From Wenjunlia tyrosinilytica (GTDB taxonomy: Bacteria; Actinomycetota; Actinomycetes; Streptomycetales; Streptomycetaceae), in the NCBI RefSeq assembly GCF_014646055.1, contig NZ_BMMS01000044.1, positions 1-40,343 on the forward strand: a stretch of DNA of 40,343 nt, written 5' to 3'. Made by a program: the position numbers and the translations under genes. Of the stretch, positions 33,903 through 40,343 are shown one piece after another (the stretch's first letter is position 1; every line of letters starts with the position of its first letter). The notes beneath the pieces are model-generated. The model worked only from the letters and a program-made list of their open reading frames with translations. It was not told the DNA's origin and made no database searches.

Positions 33903-34768
33903 AGCAACCGGCGGCACAGGAAGCCGTCGCGCTGCTGCGGACCATGACCCGGGTGCTGTGCGCGGTCGGGTTCCTGGCGCTGGTCTTCACCACCGTCAAC
34001 GTCACCCGCTTCGCCACCAGCCGCGACGTACCTTTGCCCATCGCGGTCCTCCTCGACCCGATGATCGGCACAGCGCTGGCCGGAATCCTCTACGTCGACG
34101 CCCGACTGTCCTCCTGGGGCATCCGCCCGCCGACCTGGTCGACCGCTTTGCGCTGGAGCGCCGGCTGCACCGCCGCCCTCATGAACTCCTGGGAAAGCCT
34201 GTGGCCGGATGGGCAGATCGGCTGGCCCCGCCAAGCAGATCCGGCCGCTGTACTGCTGCACCTGAGCCCAGCACTGCTCCTGATCGGTCTGACCGAGACG
34301 ATCGCCGCCTACCGCAGAACCATCACCGATCTCCCGAACAGGATCGGCACCACCAATCGCGTCGGGCCACCCGTTGCGCACGCAGCACCCACCCGCCGAT
34401 CGGCCACGGACCGGACCTTCCCCCATCCGAACAGCGGCTCACCCCAGCAGCACAGATCCGCGTCCTTCCGCGCGGGATCCGGAATCCCCGCCACTACCAG
34501 CGGCGGACCCGCCGGGGCCCAAACGGGCGACAGCGCGCCCCACACGCCCGCCGTGCCACCCGCGCCACCATCGGCCGACAGCGGGCCCGCAGACGCCGAC
34601 GTGTGGCCGCAAGCCGTCGCTCTGGACACAGCTGTCCGCGGATTGACCGGCAAACCGGTGAGCACCTGGCGACTGCGCACCGACCTGCACATCGGCCCCC
34701 GCCGTGCCCGACAGCTCCGCGACCAGCTCCTGGCCCGCCACGCCGACCCACCCCACCCGAGCGAATAA
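33899..34768 (+). CDS. DUF2637-like membrane protein (Spd-type transfer spread protein)
   Basis: 289 aa from GTG 33899, overlapping the preceding stop. Four hydrophobic helices lie in the first 140 residues (VLCAVGFLALVFTTVNVTRF, LDPMIGTALAGILYVDARL, ALRWSAGCTAALMNSWESL, AVLLHLSPALLLIGLTETIA). This is the DUF2637 pattern seen in plasmid spread proteins. A disordered linker follows, then a C-terminal helix-turn-helix-like segment (STWRLRTDLHIGPRRARQLR). It is the last gene of the tightly coupled run. Confidence 0.7.
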   Translation: MKQPAAQEAVALLRTMTRVLCAVGFLALVFTTVNVTRFATSRDVPLPIAVLLDPMIGTALAGILYVDARLSSWGIRPPTWSTALRWSAGCTAALMNSWESLWPDGQIGWPRQADPAAVLLHLSPALLLIGLTETIAAYRRTITDLPNRIGTTNRVGPPVAHAAPTRRSATDRTFPHPNSGSPQQHRSASFRAGSGIPATTSGGPAGAQTGDSAPHTPAVPPAPPSADSGPADADVWPQAVALDTAVRGLTGKPVSTWRLRTDLHIGPRRARQLRDQLLARHADPPHPSE

Positions 34769-34785
34769 TTGCAGGCCTCACAGCC

Positions 34786-34991
34786 ATCCGATCGATCCCC
34801 CACCGATCGGATCCCCCGCGCTCCTGGCCATGCCGCTCCACGCTCGCCCACCGCTGCGTCGGGCATCACCAAGAACCGATCCGCCACCCAGGGCAGCCGC
34901 CGTGACCTGGTCGAATCCCCGCCGCTTGACTTCCCACCCGATCTGGAGCGTCCATGGTCGTGGCCGACGAACCACACGGGGCTCCAGATCG
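34786..34991. repeat. Two inverted repeats in the gap after the transfer operon
   Basis: ATCCGATCG (34786-34794) pairs with 34804-34812, about 20 nt after the DUF2637 stop, and may terminate the operon. CGATCTGGAGC (34939-34949) pairs with 34981-34991 across 31 nt, closer to the winged-helix gene, and may be an operator. The rest of 34769-35135 shows no convincing gene. Confidence 0.45.
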
Positions 34992-35135
34992 TGAACTCCG
35001 CGTGCACGACGGCCGTGTTCGCCGGACAGGAACGCGATGCGCACGCACCCGGCGAACGCGCGGACCCCATCTGCGGATCCGCACCCCCGGCCGGGGACCT
35101 CAACCCCGTACCCCTCACGCAAACGAGGTTCCCCC

Positions 35136-35930
35136 ATGTCCGACACCACGACCGACCGCACACCAACCCTGCGGCCCGTCCCCTCCCCCGAGCCGCCGGC
35201 CGAACTGACCGGCTCGCCCGCCGCGATCTACACCGAACTACGCAGCCTCACCGAACCGGCCACTGTCACCGAACTCGCCCTCGCCGCAGGCACAGGCCGC
35301 TCCACCGCCGGAAAAGCCCTGACCACCCTGGAACAGCGCGGCCTGGCCGTCCGCATCCCCGGCGGCCACGACGGCCCCCGCCGCACCCCCGACCGCTGGC
35401 ATGCCGCAGCGCCCACTCATGAGACCAGCAGGCCCGAGAACCCCAGTGACGGCGAGCCCTCCGGCTCCCACTCGGAACCCCCCGTCAGCGCCGACCAGGA
35501 AGGCGCCCGCGCCCCGCAGGCACCGGACGGCGACAACACAGACGCCGCCGGCGCACGGACAGCCGAGGAGGAGCAGGACTGCGGACTCGAGGACGGCGCG
35601 GAAGACCCCGCGGAGAACGACAGCGGTGGCTCGCAGAACCTCCCGGTCCCGCAGAGCGGAGCTGGGCGGCAGACGTCACAGACGGAAGCGATCATCCCGC
35701 CGGGTGAGAGGAAGCGGCTCGCCCCCGGAGGGCTGCGGCACCTGGTCATCGAACACCTGCAAGCGCATCCCGGCGAGGCGTTCACCGCCACCAGGATCAG
35801 CCGTGTGATCGAGAAGTCCTCGGGCGCGATCGCGAACGCCCTGGTCACCCTCACCCGGCAAGGTACCACCGAGCAGGTGACCGACAAGCCGCGCACCTAC
35901 CGTCTGACAGCGTCAGAGGTCAAGGGATAG
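35136..35930 (+). CDS. Protein with two winged-helix domains
   Basis: 264 aa from ATG 35136 (GAGG 7 nt upstream; the open frame starts earlier without support). The N-terminal winged helix (about aa 25-85) reads LTEPATVTELALAAGTGRST and AGKALTTLEQRGLAVRIPGG. A long acidic disordered linker spans about 90-195 (e.g. EEEQDCGLEDGAEDP). The C-terminal winged helix (about 205-262) reads LVIEHLQAHPGEAFTATRIS and IANALVTLTRQGTTEQV. It is MarR/GntR-like in shape, possibly a regulator or DNA-organising protein of the element. A strong hairpin follows. Confidence 0.7.
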   Translation: MSDTTTDRTPTLRPVPSPEPPAELTGSPAAIYTELRSLTEPATVTELALAAGTGRSTAGKALTTLEQRGLAVRIPGGHDGPRRTPDRWHAAAPTHETSRPENPSDGEPSGSHSEPPVSADQEGARAPQAPDGDNTDAAGARTAEEEQDCGLEDGAEDPAENDSGGSQNLPVPQSGAGRQTSQTEAIIPPGERKRLAPGGLRHLVIEHLQAHPGEAFTATRISRVIEKSSGAIANALVTLTRQGTTEQVTDKPRTYRLTASEVKG

Positions 35931-35948
35931 CCGACCGCGGATGAGCAA

Positions 35949-35984
35949 CCGGGCAGGCTCCCACGCGGTTGGGAGCCAGCCCGG
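35949..35984 (+). terminator. 15-bp hairpin after the double winged-helix gene
   Basis: 35949-35963 pairs with 35970-35984 with a single A-A mismatch and a 6-nt loop, 18 nt after the stop. Outer GCAA/TTGC pairs extend it. A good terminator candidate. Confidence 0.65.
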
Positions 35985-36226
35985 ATTGCTGTGCGGGTTA
36001 TCGGCAATGGGCGTAGGGCTCCAGACCGTGCCACTGATGCGGCTGGTGCCGGCAGGCACGGCGGTACTGGCCCCTCCCGTGGAGCCGGTGGTGAGGAGTC
36101 AGAAGGTTTCGCCCTACCGGCAGGTGCTGGTGTGGCCTGCGCCGACTACCTGGTCAGTGGGCTGCGAGATGACGGAGCCGACGCCGCTCGAGCGCGGAGG
36201 TCGGCAGATCTTGGGCCTGCCGTCGT

Positions 36227-36371
36227 AGGAGACCCGGACGGAAGCCATGACGTCGTCCCAGGTCTGGGCGCCGGCCAGGCGGCGGATGCGGGTGCGGCGG
36301 GATCCGAAGCTGCGTTTGAGGTGACTGATACGGTCTTCGATGCTCACTCTCCGGTTCCGCATCCTTCGCAA
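36227..36371 (-). pseudogene. Transposase C-terminal scrap
   Basis: The minus-strand frame reads RNRRVSIEDRISHLKRSFGS, then RRTRIRRLAGAQTWDDVMAS. This resembles the Glu-containing C-terminal helix of DDE transposases (the EDRISHLKR segment). Sequence before and after is unrelated. The family could not be fixed. It is the only mark in the 35985-36482 gap. Confidence 0.35.
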
Positions 36372-36482
36372 CGGGCCGACCCGGTGGGGCAGTTGCCGCG
36401 CTCGGACACCGTCTGGTCAGCCCTCTTGGGATACTGGGACGTGCTGCCACTGGAGCGGCGTGGACACTCGGAGGGGATTGTT

Positions 36483-37070
36483 GTGACGGCAGGTTCGGAC
36501 CTTGGGTGGCTTCCCGAGGTGTTCGACCTCGGTTTCTGTGTCACGTTTGCCCGCGATGTGGAGCCGGATGAGCTGCTTGTGCGTATGGGAGGCGATCCGG
36601 GGGCCGCGGTGTCGCTGAGTGCGGCAGAGGCCGAGACGCGTGAGCTGGAGGACGAGGACGCAGGGCCGATCGTGCGCGTCGGTTCCTACCCGGGGTGGGC
36701 GTTCGCTGTGGAGATCTGGGGCGCACACGGCACTCGTGACGAGGTTGTCCGTGCGGTCTCCGCCAAGACCGAGGCCGTGGTGCTTCTCAGGAACGCCAAT
36801 GCGGTCAAAAGGTTCGTACACGCGCAGGACGGCGTCATCGTGTGCAGCTTCGATGTGGACCTACCCCACCTGCGCACCGGCAGCGATCCGGATCGGCTGC
36901 TGCCGCACATGGAACGAGTGGGTCTGGCCCCTGAGATCGGTCCGGATGTCGATGCTTCCCAGGCGATGCTCTCGCTTGCCGTGAGCGCGTTCGGGGTGGG
37001 GCTGCCACGCGATGAGGTGCAGTCCGGCGTGCTCCCGGCGTCGCGAGTCACCACCGCGGCTGGGGAGTAG
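36483..37070 (+). CDS. DUF6461-like protein
   Basis: 195 aa from GTG 36483, chosen because GGAGGGG lies 6-7 nt upstream; the open frame continues upstream to 35991 but reads as noise. The motifs LGWLPEVFDLGFCVTFARDV, RVGSYPGWAFAVEIWG and SFDVDLPHLRTGSDPDRLLP recall the DUF6461 family of Streptomyces proteins of unknown function. It is a soluble alpha/beta protein. Its 3' end is followed by a shared terminator with the convergent nuclease gene. Confidence 0.7.
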   Translation: MTAGSDLGWLPEVFDLGFCVTFARDVEPDELLVRMGGDPGAAVSLSAAEAETRELEDEDAGPIVRVGSYPGWAFAVEIWGAHGTRDEVVRAVSAKTEAVVLLRNANAVKRFVHAQDGVIVCSFDVDLPHLRTGSDPDRLLPHMERVGLAPEIGPDVDASQAMLSLAVSAFGVGLPRDEVQSGVLPASRVTTAAGE

Positions 37071-37085
37071 CAGGACTTCGAGGCG

Positions 37086-37125
37086 CCCGGGGGCGGGCGG
37101 CTGGTCGTAGTCGCCCGCCCCCGGG
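37086..37125. terminator. Bidirectional terminator between convergent genes
   Basis: CCCGGGGGCGGGCG (37086-37099) pairs perfectly with 37112-37125 across a 12-nt loop. It lies 16 nt after the DUF6461 stop and 4 nt before the stop of the nuclease gene on the other strand, so it can serve both. Confidence 0.75.
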
Positions 37126-37129
37126 ATGC

Positions 37130-38503
37130 TTACCCGCCAATCCTGCCTACATCGATGTAGTAGGCGTCCTGGTCGAGTAGGCGTACATCGACGGTGAACC
37201 GCCCCAGGTCCCCTCCAACGCCTTCGTTCTGGCCCTGCGGGATATTGCCGCGCCCGCATCGTTCCTTCTGACTGGGGCGCGGGAACCGGCTGTCCAGTGC
37301 GAGATAATTTGCGTCGGTGTCATAGTACATCTGCACGCATTCTTTGCCCGATTTGATGCCGAGTTGGCCACCGCTTTCCTGGGACGCGGCGAACGGGAAT
37401 TCGTCACAGGAGGTCTCGTGAGTATCGGGGTGCGGCTTGAAAGTACTGTCGCAGATCTTACGCCGGTTCTTGTCCTGTTCTGCTTTTGAGGCCAGCCGAT
37501 GGAGGGGGCTGTCTTCCGCCTTGCTGCCCCAGTGGTCCGGAAATTCCGTTTGGACCCACTGGTAGAAAGTTTGAGCTGCAGGGAACTTCTTGCTGTTCAC
37601 CTTGAAGGCCGGAGTGGACCGGAAGAACACGCAGCCTGGGCTCCTGCCTACTTCATCGTCGCAGCGCACGTCTGCCATCAGGTTGTACCAGGCAACGGTG
37701 CCTGGCTCTCCTTGGTTGACAGGGGAATCCGCCTCGAGAATTCCCGTGAGGTTGAGAGTGTCGTTGCCGCTGCTCTCCGTCCACCAGTGGGAGAGCTGCC
37801 CTCTGGCTTTGTGCTTGTCGCCGGGAAACCATGTCCTGCTTCCCGACCATGACTGCTTTGAGGACTTGCACTTGACCGCGCAGTCGGGCTTCCAGGTCAG
37901 AGTGAGCTCGACCATCGCGGCGTCGAGGCGGGTGGGAACGAGGTTGAGCTCCTCGTGGAAGAGGTCCCTCCCATCGCCCTTCGAGGCGAGGGCTATGCGC
38001 CTGGACATGGCGAACCTGGCTATGCCCAGAACGTCGCCGTTCCGGTCGTACAGGGTGTACTTCGCCATCTTCTTGTTCATGCAGGCGCCGAAGCGCGTGA
38101 AGACGTCCTTGCGCTTGTGCTTGTCCTTGTCGCACCACGGCAGGAAGCTGTCCGACGCGGCATCAGCCACCGCCTGCTGCGCCTCCTCAAGATCTTCTGG
38201 AGTGTCGGGTGAGGCATCCACGCAAAGCCTGGTGCTTTTGGTGCGGATCGCCTCTGCCATGCACTCCCGCGCATTCCGCTCGTTACTGTCCTCGGGCGCT
38301 GCGGGCATCTCCTCCGGCTCCTGGTCGGTGAAATCGATGTCCGCAGCATTCGGGTCCGGCGTCGCCGTGGCTTGTGTCGGCGATTCGGTGACGGGCGGCA
38401 AGTCCTCGGCCCATGCCGGTCCCGCGGTCGGAGAAAGCAGCAGGGCCAGGGCCGCCATGATGGCGCCCGACGTGATGGACAACCTCTGACGAGGTGTCGC
38501 CAC
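37130..38503 (-). CDS. Secreted NucA/NucB-type deoxyribonuclease
   Basis: 457 aa from GTG 38503 with a G-rich ribosome binding site. The signal peptide spans about aa 1-32 (SGAIMAALALLLSPTAGPAW ending in AEA-like AWAED). A Glu/Pro-rich stretch and a middle domain with several Cys follow (about 90-330; LTLTWKPDCAVKCKSSKQSW, DDEVGRSPGCVFFRSTPAFK). The C-terminal domain has SCDEFPFAASQESGG and RCGRGNIPQGQNEGVGGDLG, the signature of NucA/NucB nucleases. Paired Cys suggest disulfides, fitting export. Possible roles are nutrient DNA scavenging, competition or clearing extracellular DNA. No immunity gene is evident next to it. Confidence 0.8.
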   Translation of the reverse strand: MATPRQRLSITSGAIMAALALLLSPTAGPAWAEDLPPVTESPTQATATPDPNAADIDFTDQEPEEMPAAPEDSNERNARECMAEAIRTKSTRLCVDASPDTPEDLEEAQQAVADAASDSFLPWCDKDKHKRKDVFTRFGACMNKKMAKYTLYDRNGDVLGIARFAMSRRIALASKGDGRDLFHEELNLVPTRLDAAMVELTLTWKPDCAVKCKSSKQSWSGSRTWFPGDKHKARGQLSHWWTESSGNDTLNLTGILEADSPVNQGEPGTVAWYNLMADVRCDDEVGRSPGCVFFRSTPAFKVNSKKFPAAQTFYQWVQTEFPDHWGSKAEDSPLHRLASKAEQDKNRRKICDSTFKPHPDTHETSCDEFPFAASQESGGQLGIKSGKECVQMYYDTDANYLALDSRFPRPSQKERCGRGNIPQGQNEGVGGDLGRFTVDVRLLDQDAYYIDVGRIGG

Positions 38504-38636
38504 GAAGATCCCCCCTTGTTCAGTTGGATCACGACAGCGAAGGCAGCAGCTGTGGCCACCCCCGGCGTCCGCTCCCCACGAACGCTCAGAAAATGTAAAG
38601 GATCAGTAGCAGTGAGGCGAAGGTATTCGGCCAGAG

Positions 38637-38858
38637 TCAGCGCCGCTGGATGAACCGCCGAGATGCAGTGGTGTCATCGTTTGACGCTGGAGGTCTCCGC
38701 AGAATCTGTTGTGGGCCAAGTCGGCGGAAGTCGAGGGTGGCCATCGGCCGGAACTCGTTGGCCTCGAGGCAGGTTTCGGTGGCCGGTGCAGGCTCGTCGG
38801 CAGTGGTGCGGCGGATGAACACAGCGGCGCCGTGGGCGCGTTCGGCGAGCGACGTCAT
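38637..38858 (-). CDS. Small hypothetical protein
   Basis: 73 aa from the internal ATG 38858 (MTSLAERAHGAAVFIRRTTA); the open frame reaches 38924. Third codon positions are GC-rich over most of its length, which supports coding. The tail (FRRLGPQQILRRPPASNDDT) is basic. It lies upstream of the nuclease gene on the same strand, separated by about 130 nt. No family recognised. Confidence 0.4.
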   Translation of the reverse strand: MTSLAERAHGAAVFIRRTTADEPAPATETCLEANEFRPMATLDFRRLGPQQILRRPPASNDDTTASRRFIQRR

Positions 38859-38928
38859 GGAATTCGGCGTCTTTCGCGATCGGGGGTGCAGCGGGTTGCC
38901 GCCCCGGACGTGCCGGGGCGGCAACCGG

Positions 38929-39743
38929 TCAGGGCCGGGCGGCGGCCAAGGCAGCGGTGGCGGTCTTGGCGATCGCGGCGGAGGCCTGGGCCGGGTCGGT
39001 CAGTTCGAGTGCGGTGGTGCCGGGGAGCGGGCGGGGGTCGGGTTCGAAGGCGAGCCACAACACGGCGCAGCCGGTCTTTCGTAGGGCGGTGATGCGCTGG
39101 GCCGCGTTGGCGGCTTCGTCTCGGCGGTAGTGGCAGTCGGAGGCGATCACTAGGAGGCGGCCCGTGCCTGGCTGGGCGAGTTCGACTCCCGCCGCCAGGG
39201 CGTCGATGGCCTCGGCCAGGCTGTGTCCGAACCCGTCGGCGTTGAACTGGGTGACGCGCCCGGGTGAACGTCGATGGCCTCTGCCAGGTTGTGTCCCAAT
39301 CCGTCGGCGTTGAACTGGGTGACGCGCCCGGGTGCGCGGCCCGGTGCGGTGACCGCGGTCGGGCAGTGGTCGTAGGCGACGGTTGCGCTGCGGAGTCGGG
39401 GTCGGTGAGCGAGGCAGTCTTGGCGAGGATCCAGGCGGCAGAGGCGATCGGCGCGGGCAGCGGCGCTCATGGAGCCGGAGACGTCCACGGCGATCCCCAC
39501 CCGCAGTGGCGGTGTCGGACTCGAGCGGTGCACGGTACGCGTCCACGGGGTGGCAGTCGCGGTGGCGCCTGCGGCTCGCTGGGCGTCACGGGCGAGGGCC
39601 TGGCGCATGTTCAGGCGTCCGGGCGGAGACGCCGAAGCGGTGACGGTGGCGGTGCGTTCACGGTAGGCGGCGGCCCGCAGCGCCCTGGCAAGTTGCCCGG
39701 CCGCCGCCTTCTCCGCTCGCGTCGGTAGCCGGGTCCCGGTCAC
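38929..39743 (-). pseudogene. vWA-domain protein broken by indels and a 68-bp duplication
   Basis: The N-terminal frame reads LPTRAEKAAAGQLARALRAA, then RVGIAVDVSGSMSAAA, the DxSxS metal-binding (MIDAS) motif of von Willebrand A domains. Shortly after, the expected PIASAAWILAKTASLTDPDS is found only in another frame, and SATVAYDHCPTAVT is back in the first, so two small indels compensate. At 39336-39201 a tandem duplication of 68 bp (GRVTQFNADGLGHNLAEAID twice) shifts the frame again. The C-terminus (RLLVIASDCHYRRDEAANAA, then GCAVLWLAFEP) follows in the second frame to 38929. Probably non-functional unless these are assembly errors. Confidence 0.75.
39201..39336. repeat. 68-bp tandem duplication inside the vWA gene
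   Basis: 39201-39268 and 39269-39336 are the same sequence, differing at about four positions plus the junction. The period is not a multiple of three, so one extra copy breaks the reading frame. Confidence 0.85.
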
Positions 39744-39772
39744 GGGGGACCGACCGCGCCGCCCCTAAAGGG

Positions 39773-39789
39773 CGTGGCAGCGTGCCACG
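39773..39789. terminator. Short hairpin between the vWA and DUF5954 genes
   Basis: CGTGGCA (39773-39779) pairs with TGCCACG (39783-39789) around a 3-nt loop, upstream of both divergent genes. A CCCTAAAGGG-like palindrome lies just before it. An operator role is as likely as termination. Confidence 0.3.
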
Positions 39790-39848
39790 TCGGGAGTTCT
39801 TGGGGCATTCGGTCCGGGTCCCGGCTCGACATTCGCAACAATGCGCAC

Positions 39849-40343
39849 ATGGCCGATGACTGGAAGCGACAACTCGACGCTCTGCACGAGGGGCTGGTCC
39901 GTCGCGAAGATCCCGCCGCGTGGGTGGCCGAGGCTGACGCGGTGGATGCCTCCCGGCGCTATCCCAACCTCTCGCTGCGCGGAAGGGTCTTCGGTATCGC
40001 GGAACTCGATCCCGCGCACGGACCGCACTGGCGGCTGCTCAAGCCGGTGGTGGACGGCATGCCCCAGCAAGCCCGCGACGGCCTGAACTCGCACCTGTGG
40101 TTCAAGGCCAAGGACGACACCACCGACCCGGGCGCACGGCGGGAGCTGCTGGCGGCCGTATCGGTGCTCGAATGCGAACCTGTCAACGAACTGGAGATCC
40201 TGAGTATCAGGTACCGGGTCGTCAGCGGGGAGGAGTTCGCACGCAGCAACGCGGACGGATTGGAACCACCGCGGCCCACCGATCCGGAACCGATCGACGC
40301 CTCCTGGCAGGCCCGGCCCGAGGCCCTTTCGCCGGATGTGGGC
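39849..40343 (+). CDS. DUF5954-like protein (C-terminus outside window)
   Basis: 165 codons visible from ATG 39849; the ribosome binding site is weak. Motifs: DDWKRQLDALHEGLVRREDP, AAWVAEADAVDASRRYPNLS, WRLLKPVVDGMPQQARDGLN and LWFKAKDD, ending in PPRPTDPEPIDASW. These recall the DUF5954 family, found almost only in Streptomyces and relatives, of unknown function. The frame remains open at the window edge. It is divergent from the broken vWA gene. Confidence 0.75.
   Translation, partial: MADDWKRQLDALHEGLVRREDPAAWVAEADAVDASRRYPNLSLRGRVFGIAELDPAHGPHWRLLKPVVDGMPQQARDGLNSHLWFKAKDDTTDPGARRELLAAVSVLECEPVNELEILSIRYRVVSGEEFARSNADGLEPPRPTDPEPIDASWQARPEALSPDVG

Noticed and set aside
34954-35208. Open frames in the gap after the transfer operon as genes
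   Set aside because: Arg/Pro/Thr-rich shadow composition and no ribosome binding site; they overlap the real start at 35136.
35991-36482. N-terminal extension of the DUF6461-like gene
   Set aside because: It reads as noise and overlaps a hairpin and a transposase scrap; GTG 36483 has a strong ribosome binding site.
1-40343. CRISPR array
   Set aside because: No regularly spaced direct repeats were seen; the only tandem repeats are the hexamer at 788 and the 68-bp duplication at 39201.

Overview
The window is high-GC actinomycete DNA, most likely Streptomyces or a close relative. Signs of this are the GC-rich third codon positions, frequent GTG/TTG starts, SARP/AfsR-type regulators, and lineage-typical families (DUF2637, DUF5954, DUF6461, replication-relaxation). 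No rRNA, complete tRNA or CRISPR array was seen. All calls were made by reading the sequence; no database search was possible.

Region 1 (1-4.4 kb): a minus-strand regulatory operon. A possible small gene (3217-3585) lies 14 nt upstream of a stand-alone SARP (2396-3202). That SARP overlaps by 4 nt (ATGA) a large gene (2399 to beyond base 1) holding two further SARP modules and an NB-ARC ATPase. A small two-helix membrane protein (4182-4379) follows on the other strand.

Region 2 (4.5-17.1 kb): a patchwork of mobile-element debris around defence-like genes. The debris comprises a frameshifted and truncated IS4 transposase, a tyrosine recombinase whose catalytic Tyr codon was hit by a 2-nt deletion, Tn3 and IS5-type transposase fragments, an IS630-type element and an IS427-group element with perfect inverted repeats. 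Between these lie an 886-aa HTH-NACHT-membrane NTPase (with a small divergent gene), a 1155-aa type ISP-like single-chain restriction-modification enzyme, and a Uma2-like remnant.

Region 3 (17.1-35.9 kb): an integrative and conjugative element. A 28-nt match to the middle of tRNA-Arg(CCT) lies beside an integrase. Upstream of the integrase on the minus strand are an excisionase, two small ORFs, a C5 DNA methyltransferase, an SPPY-type DNA methyltransferase and its MTase-like partner. Divergently, a sigma-like regulator is followed by a tightly packed type IV secretion operon. Its order is VirB2/TrbC-like pilin, TrbL/VirB6, PrgI/VirB3, VirB4, VirD4 coupling ATPase, replication-relaxation protein, SLT-NlpC/P60 peptidoglycan hydrolase and DUF2637 membrane protein, then a double winged-helix protein. 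This is a T4SS machine, not the single-protein TraB/FtsK transfer system of classic Streptomyces AICEs. No relaxase is recognisable in the window.

Region 4 (35.9-40.3 kb): accessory or chromosomal-type genes. They are a transposase scrap, a DUF6461 protein, a secreted NucA/NucB-type DNase (convergent genes sharing a bidirectional terminator), a small ORF, a vWA-domain gene broken by indels and a 68-bp tandem duplication, and a DUF5954 protein cut by the window edge.
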